Shown here: positions 63,183 through 64,000 of the stretch, piece after piece
Numbering within the stretch: position 1 is the first letter of the stretch
Layout: each line of letters begins with the position of its first letter
Source: Dyella sp. EPa41
Lineage (GTDB): Bacteria; Pseudomonadota; Gammaproteobacteria; Xanthomonadales; Rhodanobacteraceae
Assembly: GCF_016586165.1 (NCBI RefSeq)
Contig: NZ_BCPR01000006.1
Coordinates: 1-64,000 of the forward strand
Length of the DNA: 64,000 nucleotides
Direction: 5' to 3'
The notes under the pieces: model-generated
Told to the model about the DNA's origin: nothing
The model's input: the letters and a program-made list of their open reading frames with translations, nothing else
Databases searched by the model: none
Made by a program: the position numbers and the translations under genes

Positions 63183-63341
63183 TCAGAAGTGGATGCCGCT
63201 GGCGCGCAACGCCCAGTACATGCCGAACGCCGTCCAGAACATTTTCTTCAGCGCGCGGCCGGCGAGCAGCGCGACCAGCAGGCCCAGCAGCAGCGGCATG
63301 TGCTTTTCCAGCGTGCTTCGGGTGTCGTTGATGATGTTCAT
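63183..63341 (-). CDS. Small membrane protein, 52 residues
   Basis: A short open frame beginning MNIINDTRSTLEKHMP with a hydrophobic helix LLLGLLVALLAG and a basic, aromatic tail ending RASGIHF. A strong GGGAGGG box stands 6 bases before the ATG, better than at most starts here, which is why I call it. The box is part of a perfect hairpin. It lies between an NTF2-like gene and the copper ATPase. No family recognised. Confidence 0.55.
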   Translation of the reverse strand: MNIINDTRSTLEKHMPLLLGLLVALLAGRALKKMFWTAFGMYWALRASGIHF

Positions 63342-63349
63342 GTGATGCC

Positions 63350-63374
63350 CTCCCGCACCCCTTTGGTGCGGGAG
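63350..63374 (-). promoter_or_regulatory. Hairpin bordering the ribosome-binding site of the 52-residue gene
   Basis: CTCCCGCACC (63350-63359) pairs with GGTGCGGGAG (63365-63374), loop 5. On the minus strand the last bases of the 3' arm (GGGAG) are also the start of the GGGAGGG ribosome-binding site. The hairpin also lies 64 bases past the copper ATPase stop and may be its terminator, though no T-tract follows. Confidence 0.5.
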
Positions 63375-63438
63375 TCATCTTCCGCATCGCCCTGCCCGTG
63401 CGGCAGGGCCGGCCGTCAATCATCGCGGGTGACAATGA

Positions 63439-64000
63439 TCACAACGGCGTCCGCCGCAGGCGCAGCGCGTTGCCCACCACCGATACCGACGACAGGCTCA
63501 TCGCCAGTGCCGCCACCATGGGCGACAACATCACGCCCAGCAGCGGATACAGCGCGCCGGCGGCCAGGGGCACACCCACCGCGTTGTAGACGAAAGCGAA
63601 GAACAGGTTCTGGCGGATATTGCGCACGGTGGCCTGCGACAGCGCGCGGGCGCGCACGATGGCGGTCAGCTCGCCCTTGACCAGGGTGACCTTTGCGCTC
63701 TCCATGGCGATATCCGTGCCGCTGCCCATGGCGATACCCACATCGGCCACGGCGAGCGCCGGCGCATCGTTGATGCCGTCGCCAGCCATCGCCACGCGGT
63801 GACCCTGGGCTTGCAGCGACTGGACCACGGCAGCCTTGTCGGCCGGGGAGACATCCGCATGCACCTCGTCGATGCCCAGCGACGCGGCCACCGCCTTCGC
63901 GGTGACGGCGTTGTCGCCGGTCAGCATCACGATGCGCAGGCCGGCCGCATGCAGGTCGCGGATCGCCCGCGGCGTGCTCGCCTTGACCCGGTCGGCGACG
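63439..64000 (-). CDS. copA: Copper-translocating P-type ATPase, C-terminal part (cut by window edge)
   Basis: The last about 187 residues of a P1B-type ATPase that pumps Cu(I) out of the cytoplasm. Visible are the hinge [21 protein letters not shown] with the metal-binding Asp pair, and the last helices with [13 protein letters not shown] and [15 protein letters not shown], which carry the copper-type YN and MSSS motifs. The frame continues beyond 64000, so phosphorylation site and N-terminal domains are not in view. Confidence 0.9.
   Translation of the reverse strand, partial: VADRVKASTPRAIRDLHAAGLRIVMLTGDNAVTAKAVAASLGIDEVHADVSPADKAAVVQSLQAQGHRVAMAGDGINDAPALAVADVGIAMGSGTDIAMESAKVTLVKGELTAIVRARALSQATVRNIRQNLFFAFVYNAVGVPLAAGALYPLLGVMLSPMVAALAMSLSSVSVVGNALRLRRTPL

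Overview
The window is one GC-rich, gene-dense chromosomal stretch with no phage, plasmid or insertion-sequence core. Gene order and protein sequences point to a gammaproteobacterium of the Lysobacterales (Xanthomonadales). The hundreds of base pairs of REP-like palindromes make Rhodanobacteraceae relatives (Dyella, Luteibacter, Rhodanobacter) the best guess; this is inferred from gene order and repeat style, not from a database match. The supporting gene order is pyrG-kdsA-eno-ftsB-ispD-ispF-truD ... surE-pcm-yqaA-nlpD, plus a his operon led by a TrpR-like gene.

Layout. 1-3.7 kb: ftsH and rlmE, divergent from yhbY and a Mth938-like gene. 3.8-16.7 kb: a long minus-strand housekeeping block (pyrG, kdsA, eno, ftsB, ispD, ispF, mgtE, truD, then surE, pcm, a DedA-type membrane gene, nlpD), broken by a plus-strand smr gene and a 1-kb repeat island. 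17-21.1 kb: cyoABCD, a bo3-type quinol oxidase. 21.3-27.2 kb: an M24 aminopeptidase P, parE, a cysteine-synthase-fold enzyme and 3-hydroxyanthranilate dioxygenase. 27.6-32.3 kb: a Nudix hydrolase, two tandem amino-acid permeases, a hairpin-rich non-coding region and a Tat-exported HiPIP. 32.5-35.6 kb: methionine salvage (mtnB, mtnD, mtnC) and a membrane-anchored C13 (legumain-like) peptidase. 35.6-40.9 kb: the sulfate uptake operon sbp-cysT-cysW-cysA preceded by a FAD/NAD(P)-binding protein. 41.2-48.7 kb: a complete histidine operon (yerC/trpR-like, hisG, D, C, B, H, A, F, IE). 49.2-51.8 kb: MarR regulator, DHA2 efflux pump, DUF998 protein. 51.9-55.5 kb: a long histidine ammonia-lyase-like enzyme, hisS and tRNA-Pro(CGG). 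55.7-62.6 kb: a VOC protein, a DUF455 protein and the purF-cvpA-SPOR-folC operon with GNAT and NTF2-like genes at its head. The right end holds a 52-codon membrane peptide and the 3' part of a copper P-type ATPase.

The most interesting signals are regulatory or structural. A trp-operator-like palindrome and a good promoter sit directly before the TrpR-like first gene of the his operon. A perfect 11-bp inverted repeat lies one base before the marR start codon. Two stacked terminator-like hairpins in an AT-rich patch are followed by a further stable hairpin (31.5-31.96 kb). A hairpin borders the ribosome-binding site of the 52-codon peptide beside copA. At least three families of palindromic repeats occur, one mostly at the 3' ends of convergent genes. 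smr carries an apparent single-base frameshift in a G-run that makes it read into such a repeat. I see no CRISPR array and no transposase, and no wholly new multi-gene system that the sequence alone can establish.
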